Of a DNA stretch of 64,000 nucleotides, positions 9,240-17,592 are shown piece after piece. A program made the position numbers and the translations under genes. Where the stretch lies: the NCBI GenBank assembly GCA_942491105.1, contig CALNZX010000008.1:1-64000 (forward strand). Reading direction: 5' to 3'. The notes beneath the pieces were generated by a model. That model had not been told where the DNA came from and ran no database searches. It was given only the letters and a program-made list of their open reading frames with translations. The stretch comes from JBBEAM01 sp942491105. Lineage in GTDB: Bacteria > Pseudomonadota > Alphaproteobacteria > Kiloniellales > DSM-21159. The number at the start of each line of letters is the position of its first letter. The stretch's first letter is position 1.

Positions 9240-10129
9240 GATGAACTCTCCCCGTCGTCGATGAATCGTTCGGTCAGCGGGGCGAAGAGATCGACCCGTC
9301 GGTCGCGAAAGAAGGGCCAGATGCGGCGCACCCGTTCGGCAGCGGTCGGGTCGACCTGCGTCATGAGAACCGCCTCCGCCCCGTCGGCTTCGGCGATCAT
9401 CTCCCCCATCGGTCCGGCTATAAAGCTGCGTCCCCAAAATTCGATCCCTTCTCCGTCGGGCGTCGGCTCGAATCCACATCGATTGGCGACGGCGACGGTA
9501 ACCCCGTTGGCCACGGCGTGCCCTCGCTGGACGGTCCGCCAGGCGTCGTGTTGCATCAGGCCTTCGCTCTCTTTCTCCGACGGGAGCCAGCCGATGGCGG
9601 TCGGATAGAAGATCACCTGCGCCCCTTTGAGGGCCATCAGTCGGGCCGCTTCCGGGTACCATTGGTCCCAACAGATGAGGACGGCGATCTTGACCCCTTC
9701 GACCTCGAATACCGGGTAGCCGACGTCGCCGGGGGTGAAATAATATTTCTCGTAGAACCCAGGATCGTCGGGAATATGGGTCTTTCGGTAGAGCCCGTGA
9801 CGCATTCCTTCGGGACCGATAAGAATGACGCTGTTATGGTAAATCCCGGCGGCGCGACGTTCGAAGAGGGGGACGATGATCCATATCCCTTTCTCTTTGG
9901 CCAACGGGGCGAAGGCCTGAAAACTTTCGCCGTCGAGCGGTTCGGCCAGATCGAAAAGCATCGGATCTTCCACTTGGCAAAAGTAGGGGGTCTTGTAGAG
10001 TTCCGGCAACAAGACAACCCTGGCGCCTTGATCGGCGGCCCGAACGGTCAGTCGTTTGGCCGTCTCAATGTTGTCGGTGGCGTTGTCGGCCATAGCCATC
10101 TGGACGACGGCGATTCCAAGGGAGTTCAT
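9236..10129 (-). CDS. aguB: N-carbamoylputrescine amidase
   Basis: 297-residue nitrilase-family hydrolase that splits N-carbamoylputrescine into putrescine, CO2 and ammonia. The Glu-Lys-Cys triad is visible: Glu43 (LLPELYKTPYF), Lys116 (LYRKTHIPDD) and Cys153 (LICWDQWYPEAAR). The motif FCQVED and the C-terminal ERVRRIWPFFRDRR match the AguB subgroup rather than general nitrilases. It is first in a two-gene operon with aguA, and the overlap GTGA implies coupled translation. Putrescine made here may feed polyamine pools; spermidine synthase is not in the window. Confidence 0.93.
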   Translation of the reverse strand: MNSLGIAVVQMAMADNATDNIETAKRLTVRAADQGARVVLLPELYKTPYFCQVEDPMLFDLAEPLDGESFQAFAPLAKEKGIWIIVPLFERRAAGIYHNSVILIGPEGMRHGLYRKTHIPDDPGFYEKYYFTPGDVGYPVFEVEGVKIAVLICWDQWYPEAARLMALKGAQVIFYPTAIGWLPSEKESEGLMQHDAWRTVQRGHAVANGVTVAVANRCGFEPTPDGEGIEFWGRSFIAGPMGEMIAEADGAEAVLMTQVDPTAAERVRRIWPFFRDRRVDLFAPLTERFIDDGESSS

Positions 10130-10209
10130 ACGGTTTCTCGCTTCTGCCTTCTTGCGGAGCTTGGTGAAGAATCCATGCTAAAATAATATTTTGCGATGAG
10201 TTATATCAT

Positions 10210-11349
10210 ATGCGACGACGCTCACGAGTGATTGTTTATCTCCTCCTGACCCTTCTGTTTATGGTCGCGCCCCTCCCCGCTTCGGCTTTGTATGATGGCG
10301 CCGACGAAGAGGAGATCGGCAAGGAAAACGATAAAGCGATCATCGCCCAATACGGCCTCGTCCGAGACCCGGCTCTTCAAGAATATGTCCGCAATGTCGG
10401 TCGTCGGGTTCTTCGTCAGATCAAAGACCCGGAATTCGACTATCGCTTTAAAGTTGTCGATATCGACATGGTCAACGCCTTCGCCCTCCCCGGTGGCTAC
10501 ATCTACGTAACACGGGGGCTCCTTGCGGCGATCAACTCCGAAGCGGAGTTGGCCAACATCCTCGGCCACGAAATCGGCCATGTGGTGGGGCACCACTCGG
10601 TCAAGCAGATGAAAAAAAACCTCGGCTCCCTTCTGTTGACGCTCGGCGTTCTGGCGGCCAGCGAAGAGGCTCGCAGTAACGCCGGGGCGTGGGTGGCGGT
10701 CAGCCAGTCGCTCTCACAACAGATCATCTCCGGTTACGGTCGGGAAAATGAAATGGAGTCGGACCGGATTGGCATGATCTCGGCCTATGACGCCGGCTAC
10801 GACCCGGCGGGGATGTCCCGGTTCCTCCACTCGCTTCGCCGTATGGAACGGCAGAAAGCCATCGGTTACCACGGTTTCATGTCTACCCATCCCGACACGG
10901 TTTCGCGCATCATCGAAGCCGACCAGGCGTCGTCGTTGTTGCGTAATCGAGAAAAGAAGGCGGGTGAGTTTCGTGAGCGGTATCTCGAAGCTATCGCAGG
11001 GCTTCCCTACGGAAAGGTCGAAACGTTCGGGGGGCGTCCCCCCTACACCATCGAACTCTACACGGTAAAAGAGGGGGACACGTGGCGCTCCCTTACGGCG
11101 CAGAACAGCGGAGACGAAGGAATGGCTATCGAAACGGCGGCCCTTAACGGGGTGGAGGTTGACGCCACGGTAAAACCGGGAGAGGTGGTGAAGACTATCG
11201 TCCCCTATCAAACGAAAAAGCTTGAACTACGCGAGGAGAATGAACGTGAAGTCGGCATTGGAACTGGCGATGGAAAAGGCGGGCAAAATGACCGGAGCGA
11301 CAAAAAATCTGACCCCGGAACAGAAGGAGCGGATCGCCGAAATCCGTAA
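10210..11349 (+). CDS. M48 family zinc metalloprotease, periplasmic (BepA/LoiP-like)
   Basis: 379-residue exported protease. A signal peptide covers residues 1-26 (hydrophobic core VIVYLLLTLLFMVAPLPASA). Zinc ligands are His120 and His124 in HEIGHVVGHH, with Glu181 in ENEMESDRIG as third ligand. STHPDTVSRI is also typical. Such proteases clear misfolded outer-membrane proteins. A LysM-like tail (YTVKEGDTWRSLTAQN) ends near residue 340. The last 40 or so residues are hydrophilic and are an out-of-frame reading of the next gene, so the true stop may have been lost or shifted. An AT-rich stretch (10179-10209) upstream may hold the promoter. Confidence 0.88.
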   Translation: MRRRSRVIVYLLLTLLFMVAPLPASALYDGADEEEIGKENDKAIIAQYGLVRDPALQEYVRNVGRRVLRQIKDPEFDYRFKVVDIDMVNAFALPGGYIYVTRGLLAAINSEAELANILGHEIGHVVGHHSVKQMKKNLGSLLLTLGVLAASEEARSNAGAWVAVSQSLSQQIISGYGRENEMESDRIGMISAYDAGYDPAGMSRFLHSLRRMERQKAIGYHGFMSTHPDTVSRIIEADQASSLLRNREKKAGEFRERYLEAIAGLPYGKVETFGGRPPYTIELYTVKEGDTWRSLTAQNSGDEGMAIETAALNGVEVDATVKPGEVVKTIVPYQTKKLELREENEREVGIGTGDGKGGQNDRSDKKSDPGTEGADRRNP

Positions 11350-11527
11350 GGTGGGGGAATCGCGCATCGCCCAAGCGCAGATTATGCTCGACGAGAAGAT
11401 GAAACAGGTGGCCGGGCGGCCCGATTTCGCCGAGCAGATCGAACAGGAACGGCGGGAGTTTCTAGAAGAAAAGGAACGAATCGAACGTGATACCGAGCGG
11501 GATGTCGAGGCGATAAAGAATCGTTAG
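11246..11527 (+). CDS. small conserved-looking coiled-coil protein
   Basis: About 93 residues, rich in Glu, Lys and Arg, with a predicted long helix or coiled coil (TPEQKERIAEIRKVGESR, then EQERREFLEEKERIERD). No known enzymatic motif. I prefer the GTG at 11246, which has GAGGAG seven bases upstream; an in-frame ATG at 11240 is only one base from that site. The gene overlaps the end of the M48 protease frame by about 100 bases in a different phase, an unusually long overlap. The codon pattern favours this frame, so the protein is probably real. Function unknown. Confidence 0.7.
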   Translation: MKSALELAMEKAGKMTGATKNLTPEQKERIAEIRKVGESRIAQAQIMLDEKMKQVAGRPDFAEQIEQERREFLEEKERIERDTERDVEAIKNR

Positions 11528-11597
11528 CGCCCCCGTTTCCCCAAAGGAGAACGCCCCCTCCCCATGCTACGATAGTGACGGCGAAAGGGGATTCTTG

Positions 11598-14500
11598 ATG
11601 AGCGAGACGACGGACAATAAAAGGGCCGGGACCAACACACCCGACCCTTTTTTTCGGGCATGGGCCGAAAGTCTCGACGATTTGGTGGTGGTAGCGCGCG
11701 TCGATAACGCCGCCATCGTTTACGTCAACCAAGCTTTGCTCTCCTTTACCGGGCGAGACGAATCCGCGCTCATCGGCGCTCCGCTCTCGAAGCTTTTCCC
11801 TGAAGATCGTCACGAAACCATCCTCTGGTTCCGTCAGTGCGCCCACCTCGCCGAAGCGGGCAAGACTCCCGATTCTTCGACCGCCTATCTGCTGAATCGG
11901 TCCGGTGATGAAGTCGCTATGCGCCTCAACGCCACCCTGTTCGCTGTTGGTGGGGCTCGTTTGGCCACCGTTGTCTTAAAGCCAATGGGCGAAATCTCTG
12001 CGGAAAACCGAGAGCTGTTGCAGGTTCGTAAATTCCTCTCGACCTCGCAACGTCTCTTGCAAGCCGGGTCGTGGGATTTACATATAAAAGAAAACCGTCT
12101 TTTCTGGAGTTCCGAAACCTACCGCATCTTTGGGGTCGATCCGGTCACGTTCATCCCTACGCCGGAACGATTCAAGTCGATGCTCCATCCCGAAGACCGG
12201 GTCGTTATCGAGAAGATATTCGCCTCTCTTCCGACGTTACGATCAACCACCATCGAGTTTCGGATTATTCGCCCCGATGGAGCGATTCGTCGGTTGCGCG
12301 ATTACATCACCGTCACCCTCGACAAGGGGGGGAACATAGAACATCTGGTAGGGGCTATACAGGACATCACCGAGCAGTGGCAGGTCGATGAAGCGTTCCG
12401 GCTGGTGGCCGCTGAAATAAGCGAAGCGTCGGAAGAGGCGTTTTTCTCTACGCTCACCCGCTCACTGACCAACCTGCTCGGTATGGACATGGCTTTCATC
12501 GCCGAATTGGACGAACGGGGCGAAACCTTAAACAGCTTCGCCGTCAATATGGCAGGGGAACCGGCGCCCAACTTCACCATGACGATTCAGCCAGACGGGG
12601 TATGCCAAAAGATACTCAGCGAAAAACGTTCGCTCTCCATCAAAGAGGGAGCCTCTCGTCTCTACCCCGACCCGCCGCTCCTCGAGGGGATGCGTTTTAG
12701 CGGTATGGCTGGCGCCCCTCTCCTCTCGCATGAAGGCAAAGCGCTCGGGGTCATGGTGGTGCTCGACCGCACACCGTTGCGGAACGAAGAACATATCCTT
12801 ACGCTTCTCGGCATATTCTCTCATCGGGCCTCGATGGAGCTGGAGCGGATGCAAAGTCTTCGCGCCCTGACCCGAAGCCAAGCGCAGGTGGAGTCGATTA
12901 TCAAAACCACCATGCAAGGGTTCTGGTTGATCGACAACAATGGGGTCACCATAGAGTGCAACGCCCGCATGGCCGAATTCTTGGGGCGTGACGTGACGTC
13001 GATTGTCGGCCGTCCCATCTTCGATTTCGTTGACGAAGAGAACGAAGCGATCTTCCGGGCGCAACTGAAAGAGCGGAAAACGGGGAGACACAGCGCCTAT
13101 GAGATAACCCTCACCCGTTCCGACGGCAAACCGGTCGCCTGTCTTTTTAGCGCCTCCCCTTATTACGACAACCGGGGAGAGAAAATGGGCTCCTTCGCAT
13201 TGGCCTCCGATATCAGCGACCGGAAATTGGTGGAAGACGAACGAGGTCGTAGCGAAGTCAATATGCGACAAGCCCAACGGATCGCGCGGATCGGGAGCTG
13301 GACATGGCGGATCGAAAGAGATGCGATGGAGTTCTCCGAGCAGGGGATACGGATACTCGGTGAAGAATCGGCGCCCCCCGCTACGTTAAAGCAGTTCCTT
13401 GATCGGCTCCCTCCCGATGAGCGACGCACCTTTTCTGAATCGATGAACGAAGCTCTCGACGGGGGGGGGGCGGTCTATCTCGAAACCCCTTGCGATACCG
13501 GCAAGCCCGAGCCATCGACATTGATTATCGAGGCAGAAGTGGATCGAGACGGGCGCGGCGAGATCGTCGGCATGATGGGGGTCATGCAAGACGTTACCCA
13601 TCAGCGGAAGCTCGAGCGGGAACGAGCGGCGCTGGAAGTCCGTTTCCGCCAGGCGCAAAAACTCGAATCGTTGGGGATCGTCGCAGGCGGCATCAATCAC
13701 GACTTTAACAATATCCTTCAGCAACTGCTGGGTCTCGTGAATCTTCTCTCGTCCTCTTACCAGGGAGAGAGAGAACACGATTATCTGAACATGATGCGGG
13801 GGGCTATTAACCGGGGGCGCGATAGTCTCCGGCGGTTGCTCGCTTTCAGTCGTCAGTCGCTCGCCTCGTCGGAATCGGTCGATCCATGCGCCATTATCGC
13901 AGACCTCGTCGAGGAGTTCTCCCACGAAGCGCCCGAGCGGGTCGCCATCAGCTTCGTATGTGAGATGGAGGAGACGCTTCGACTTATGGCTGATGCCGGG
14001 CAGCTTCGCCACGCGCTGGCCAACGTCATACAGAACGGGCTCGACGCGGTCAAAGAGTCGGGGAACGTGGTCGTGTCGGCTTACCCGGGCGATCCGCCGC
14101 CGTCGGAACCACAAGCCAAGGGGGAGTGGTTCAGAATCGATGTGGAAGACTCCGGCCCCGGAATCGCCCCCACCTGGCGTGACCGAATTTTCGATCCCTT
14201 CTTTACGACCAAACAGGGAAACGAAGGGCTCGGCTTGTCGGTAGCCTACGGCATCGTGAAAGCCCATGGCGGGGAGCTCGCTTACGAATTCCGCCCGGAG
14301 AAAGGTTCCCGACTCACGTTCTATCTTCCGATCACCGCATCTCGAAAGGAACCGCCTCCTGCGCCTCCTGAGGCGGCGCCGGAAAAGCCACTTCGTATTT
14401 ATCTTCTCGACGATGAAGAATTGATCGTCACCACCATGGTGATCATGCTGAAGCGTTTCGGTGTCGAGGCCGTCGGATTTACGGTTCCCGAAGAGATGCT

Positions 14501-14756
14501 CGCCGCTTTCGAGAACGATGCCGACCGGATCGACGGCGTGGTAACCGATTTTTCGATGGCCGAGTTTTCCGGGGTCGATCTTGCCCGGATGGTCAAGGAG
14601 CGCCGCGGTGACCTGCCGGTGATACTTTGCACCGGTTTTAGTCCCGACAAAGACTGGACCGTTGAAGAGAAAGAAGCGGTCGATGCGATTCTTTATAAGC
14701 CGGTCGAAGCGGAAGCGTTGATCTCGGCCATCAACATCGCGCGCAACCCCCGATAG
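11598..14756 (+). CDS. hybrid sensor histidine kinase with PAS and GAF sensor domains
   Basis: 1052 residues with no membrane segment, so a cytoplasmic sensor. Order: PAS (about 15-125), PAS/PAC (about 150-260), GAF (about 270-410), PAS (about 430-545), PAS/PAC (about 555-675), DHp with phospho-acceptor His701 in GGINHDFNNIL, HATPase (NGLDAV, DSGPGIAP, GLGLSVAYG), and a C-terminal receiver with Asp984 in VVTDFSM. The CckA-like H-box suggests autophosphorylation and relay to its receiver or to a partner. It faces the LuxR-type regulator gene tail to tail, nine bases apart. A run of ten G (13461-13470) lies inside the frame. Start ATG 11598 follows AAAGGGG. Confidence 0.92.
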   Translation: MSETTDNKRAGTNTPDPFFRAWAESLDDLVVVARVDNAAIVYVNQALLSFTGRDESALIGAPLSKLFPEDRHETILWFRQCAHLAEAGKTPDSSTAYLLNRSGDEVAMRLNATLFAVGGARLATVVLKPMGEISAENRELLQVRKFLSTSQRLLQAGSWDLHIKENRLFWSSETYRIFGVDPVTFIPTPERFKSMLHPEDRVVIEKIFASLPTLRSTTIEFRIIRPDGAIRRLRDYITVTLDKGGNIEHLVGAIQDITEQWQVDEAFRLVAAEISEASEEAFFSTLTRSLTNLLGMDMAFIAELDERGETLNSFAVNMAGEPAPNFTMTIQPDGVCQKILSEKRSLSIKEGASRLYPDPPLLEGMRFSGMAGAPLLSHEGKALGVMVVLDRTPLRNEEHILTLLGIFSHRASMELERMQSLRALTRSQAQVESIIKTTMQGFWLIDNNGVTIECNARMAEFLGRDVTSIVGRPIFDFVDEENEAIFRAQLKERKTGRHSAYEITLTRSDGKPVACLFSASPYYDNRGEKMGSFALASDISDRKLVEDERGRSEVNMRQAQRIARIGSWTWRIERDAMEFSEQGIRILGEESAPPATLKQFLDRLPPDERRTFSESMNEALDGGGAVYLETPCDTGKPEPSTLIIEAEVDRDGRGEIVGMMGVMQDVTHQRKLERERAALEVRFRQAQKLESLGIVAGGINHDFNNILQQLLGLVNLLSSSYQGEREHDYLNMMRGAINRGRDSLRRLLAFSRQSLASSESVDPCAIIADLVEEFSHEAPERVAISFVCEMEETLRLMADAGQLRHALANVIQNGLDAVKESGNVVVSAYPGDPPPSEPQAKGEWFRIDVEDSGPGIAPTWRDRIFDPFFTTKQGNEGLGLSVAYGIVKAHGGELAYEFRPEKGSRLTFYLPITASRKEPPPAPPEAAPEKPLRIYLLDDEELIVTTMVIMLKRFGVEAVGFTVPEEMLAAFENDADRIDGVVTDFSMAEFSGVDLARMVKERRGDLPVILCTGFSPDKDWTVEEKEAVDAILYKPVEAEALISAINIARNPR
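13461..13470 (+). repeat. ten-G tract inside the kinase gene
   Basis: An uninterrupted run of ten G encodes Gly-Gly-Gly and the first base of Ala in the last PAS domain. Slippage by one base would cut off the kinase core. Nine-G runs also occur at 17803-17811 and 26525-26533, so long G runs are tolerated in this genome. Confidence 0.9.
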
Positions 14757-14765
14757 CCGTACGTT

Positions 14766-15629
14766 TCAGACCAGTTCCTTCAAGCTCTCCGGGCCGTCGG
14801 CATGGACCGGCGACAGCAGATATTTGGTCAGCGATATCGACGAATTGGTCAGCCCCAATCGTTTGCGGATTCTCTTCTGGTGGGTGTAGATCGTATCGAC
14901 GGAGCGATTCATGAACGTTGCGATCTCATGAGGGTTCTTCCCTTGGATGAGCATCTTGGCCACATTCCGTTCGGTGGGGGTCAGCTTCATCATGATCTCG
15001 TCGAGCTTGCTGGCCCTCGACGTACCGGGGATGATCGAGTCGAGAAGGTAGCGGACGAAATGAAGGGCTTCGTGTGTGGCGGCGTCCGTCACCTGATGGG
15101 TCAGTTGATTCAATTGCGGGTAGACGATGTTTTCGAGCTTATCCCGCAGAAGGGCGAGGAGCTTTTCCCGCTCGTCCACCGACGAACGGGCAAGGCCGGA
15201 GATGGCCGCTTTGGCTTCGTCCAATGACTTTTGAGCGCTTAATCGTTCGTCGATTCGCTCCACCGCCCGGTCGTAGGCGACCAGTAGATCGAGATCGTTA
15301 AAGGGCTTCCGAAGGTAATCGCACGCCCCATGGCGCAAGGCGCTCACCGCCGTCTCCAGATCGGCGAAGCCGGTCACCATAATCACTTCCATGTCGCGAT
15401 GGGTCCGCTTCAATTCGCGCAATGTCTCGATACCACTCATGCCGGGTAACCGGACGTCGAGAAAGACGATTTCCGGGGCGAAAGAACGGGCGATTTCGAT
15501 GGCTTCCGTTCCGCTTCCCGCCACCTGAACGCTATGACCGATGCGACGGAAGTAATCGGCGATGGCCTCGCAGGGAGCAGGTTCGTCATCGACGACCAAC
15601 AGTTTCGGCAACGTCTTCGGTTCGCTCAT
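14766..15629 (-). CDS. response regulator with receiver and LuxR-type DNA-binding domain
   Basis: 287 residues. Receiver at about 8-125 with acidic pair Asp14/Asp15, phospho-acceptor Asp58 (IVFLDVRLPG) and Lys in LRKPF. A helical linker follows (about 130-210). The C-terminal helix-turn-helix reads TPTERNVAKMLIQGKNPHEI, then MNRSVDTIYTHQKRIRKRLG, a LuxR/GerE type module. It should bind DNA when phosphorylated; targets unknown. Its start overlaps the stop of the upstream DHp-receiver gene by four bases (ATGA), and the large hybrid kinase gene ends nine bases from its 3' end, so the three probably form one signalling pathway. Confidence 0.92.
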   Translation of the reverse strand: MSEPKTLPKLLVVDDEPAPCEAIADYFRRIGHSVQVAGSGTEAIEIARSFAPEIVFLDVRLPGMSGIETLRELKRTHRDMEVIMVTGFADLETAVSALRHGACDYLRKPFNDLDLLVAYDRAVERIDERLSAQKSLDEAKAAISGLARSSVDEREKLLALLRDKLENIVYPQLNQLTHQVTDAATHEALHFVRYLLDSIIPGTSRASKLDEIMMKLTPTERNVAKMLIQGKNPHEIATFMNRSVDTIYTHQKRIRKRLGLTNSSISLTKYLLSPVHADGPESLKELV

Positions 15630-16273
15630 ACCTCGACTCCTTCTTTAGTACGGGTAGCGTCGGGCGATCCTTGACGACCGATGATTCCCATAAGCTCTGC
15701 CACGCGGTGGGCTTTAAGGGGTTTACGCAACATCCCGACCGGCGTGAAGCCGAGACTTTTCTCGTCCGGAAGCGCCGACGGCTCGTGATAACTGAGGATG
15801 ACGCCCAAATCGGGGGCGGCCTCAAGGAGACTTTTGCAGAGACGCTCGGTCGATTTCGCGTCAACCGCATCGACCAGCGCCGCCCGGATTCCTTTGTCTT
15901 CGGCAAGTTCCTTGAGCGCCGCCGTTTCCCCATCGACCGCCAACGACTCGTAGCCGAGAGCTTTTAGTCGCGCCAAAGACATCCGTCGCGAGAGGGGATC
16001 GGCGTCGATGAGCAAAACCGGGAAACGGATCGCTTTGGAAGGGATTCGCCCCGTATCGGGCGTTGCGACGCCCCCTTCGACCGCCAGATTGCGCGTTTCC
16101 TCGACCACCTCTTTGACGCGGGAGAAGGTATCGCTGAGAAGATCGCCTATTTCGGAGGTGTAGGTTTTATCCCGTTTAAGGGCGACAATAAGATTCGACA
16201 TCCCCTGCAAGGCGTTATTGAGGTCGTGAAATTTTTCACGCAACAGCCTCGGCGCATTTTCCAGTTCGGTCAT
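15626..16273 (-). CDS. DHp-like helix plus receiver protein lacking a kinase ATPase domain
   Basis: 215 residues. The N-terminus (LLREKFHDLNNALQGM, His16) looks like a histidine-kinase H-box with the HDLNN motif, continuing as a helical hairpin to about residue 65. There is no ATP-binding domain. Residues 83-200 look like a receiver: acidic Asp90 (LLIDADPLS), a likely phospho-site Asp135 (ALVDAVDAK), Ser161 and Lys184 in RKPL. This layout suggests a phosphotransfer intermediate between the hybrid kinase and the adjacent LuxR-type regulator, or a scaffold that titrates phosphate. That role is inference. Start ATG 16273. Confidence 0.72.
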   Translation of the reverse strand: MTELENAPRLLREKFHDLNNALQGMSNLIVALKRDKTYTSEIGDLLSDTFSRVKEVVEETRNLAVEGGVATPDTGRIPSKAIRFPVLLIDADPLSRRMSLARLKALGYESLAVDGETAALKELAEDKGIRAALVDAVDAKSTERLCKSLLEAAPDLGVILSYHEPSALPDEKSLGFTPVGMLRKPLKAHRVAELMGIIGRQGSPDATRTKEGVEV

Positions 16274-16305
16274 GGCAACATTCCCTCAGGTCATGAGGCA
16301 AGTAT

Positions 16306-16389
16306 TACCCAATCGACCTACCTAATACAACGGCCTTGGTTGGCTCTTTCTTGGGTATGAGCAACCTTAAAATTCCACCCAATTACCCA
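16306..16389. promoter_or_regulatory. repeated TTGGGTA/TACCCAA motifs upstream of the two-component genes
   Basis: The gap between bioB and the DHp-receiver gene holds TACCCAAT (16306-16313), TTGGGTAT (16351-16358) and CACCCAATTACCCAC (16377-16389). The same heptamer recurs in both directions, as expected for operator half-sites. Whether the neighbouring LuxR-type regulator binds them is untested. Confidence 0.3.
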
Positions 16390-16435
16390 CAACGCAAGGT
16401 ACGACTTTAACGATCAAGCCTACATGGCTGTATTA

Positions 16436-17455
16436 TCATCGACTACCGTTGCTAACTTTTAGCCCCAAATCGTTGATCATTTGAAGGTCGTCAGACGCCG
16501 GTCGGCCAAATGTGGTGAGGTAATTACCCACCATGGTCGAGTTCGCCCCGGCGGCGAACATTAAACATTGCAGATCGCGCAGATTTTTCTCCCGCCCACC
16601 GGCAATTTTAATGTCCTTGTCGGGGAGAACCAGCCGGAACATGGCGATGATTTTCAGGATATCAAGCGGCGGGATCGGGGCGGCGTTTTCCATCTTGGTC
16701 CCTTCGATAGGGTTGAGGAAATTCACCGGGACCGAATCGACATCGAGCTCTTTGAGGGTCATGGCCAATTCCACCCGCTGCTCGTCGCTTTCGCCGAGTC
16801 CCAAGATGCCTCCGCAACAGACCCGCAAGCCGGCGTTCTTCACCGCTTTGACGGTCGCCACATCTTCGTCGTAGTCGTGAGTCGTACACACCTTGGGGAA
16901 ATAGGAACGGGCCGTTTCGAGGTTATGGTGATACTCCAACACCCCCGCCCCTTTCAGCGTCCGGGCCGTCTCTTCGTCGATAATCCCTAAAGAAGCGCAT
17001 CGATGAATATCGACCCCCTCCTTCAACGCTCCGACGGCGTCGAGCACTTGGTCGATGTCTTGTTTCGGTCCTTTGCCCGAGTAGCCGTAGCCGCTGGTGA
17101 CGATGCCGAACTTGTGGGCGCCGGAAAGCTGGGCCGCTTTGGCCCCTTCGACGACCTTATCGGCGCCGACGAAATCGAACGACGCCGTGTCGGTGGAGGC
17201 GTGGGCGGATTGCGAGCAGAAGGCGCAATCTTCCGGGCAACTCCCCGATTTGGCGTTGATGATCGAGCAGAGGGAGACCTCGTCTCCCTTATAATGGCGG
17301 CGCACCCGGTTCGCCGAGGCGATCAGGTCGAAAACATATTCGTCGGGAAGACGTAAGATCGACAAAGCCTCCTCTTCCGTCAACGATATGTTGGCAAGGG
17401 CTTTCTCTTCGATCCTCCGCACGGCTTCAAGCGGGGTGACGGTCAACGACGACAT
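16436..17455 (-). CDS. bioB: biotin synthase
   Basis: 339-residue radical SAM enzyme that inserts sulfur into dethiobiotin in the last step of biotin synthesis. The radical SAM cluster cysteines are Cys73, Cys77 and Cys80 (GSCPEDCAFCSQ). Further family motifs are YHHNLETARSYFP, CCGGILGLGES and PVNFLNPIEGT; MFAAGANSTMVGNYLTT near the end is also diagnostic. The start ATG at 17455 follows GAGGAAA at a loose spacing. No other bio genes lie nearby. It is divergent from the polyprenyl synthase gene across 137 bases. Confidence 0.96.
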   Translation of the reverse strand: MSSLTVTPLEAVRRIEEKALANISLTEEEALSILRLPDEYVFDLIASANRVRRHYKGDEVSLCSIINAKSGSCPEDCAFCSQSAHASTDTASFDFVGADKVVEGAKAAQLSGAHKFGIVTSGYGYSGKGPKQDIDQVLDAVGALKEGVDIHRCASLGIIDEETARTLKGAGVLEYHHNLETARSYFPKVCTTHDYDEDVATVKAVKNAGLRVCCGGILGLGESDEQRVELAMTLKELDVDSVPVNFLNPIEGTKMENAAPIPPLDILKIIAMFRLVLPDKDIKIAGGREKNLRDLQCLMFAAGANSTMVGNYLTTFGRPASDDLQMINDLGLKVSNGSR

Positions 17456-17514
17456 CTTTATTTTCCTCGTAATGATGCTCCCTCCCGACAGTAAGGCGAG
17501 GGGCGTTCTTTACC

Positions 17515-17543
17515 TTGACACTATCCAAGGCTATCCATAATAC
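17515..17543 (+). promoter_or_regulatory. sigma-70-type promoter for the polyprenyl synthase gene
   Basis: TTGACA (17515-17520), a 17-base spacer and TAATAC (17538-17543) lie 50 bases before the GTG start at 17593. The -35 is perfect and the spacing ideal. Confidence 0.65.
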
Positions 17544-17592
17544 TGAATCTTTCCGCTAGCGAACACTCCAAAGAGGGACCGAAGAGCCGTCC

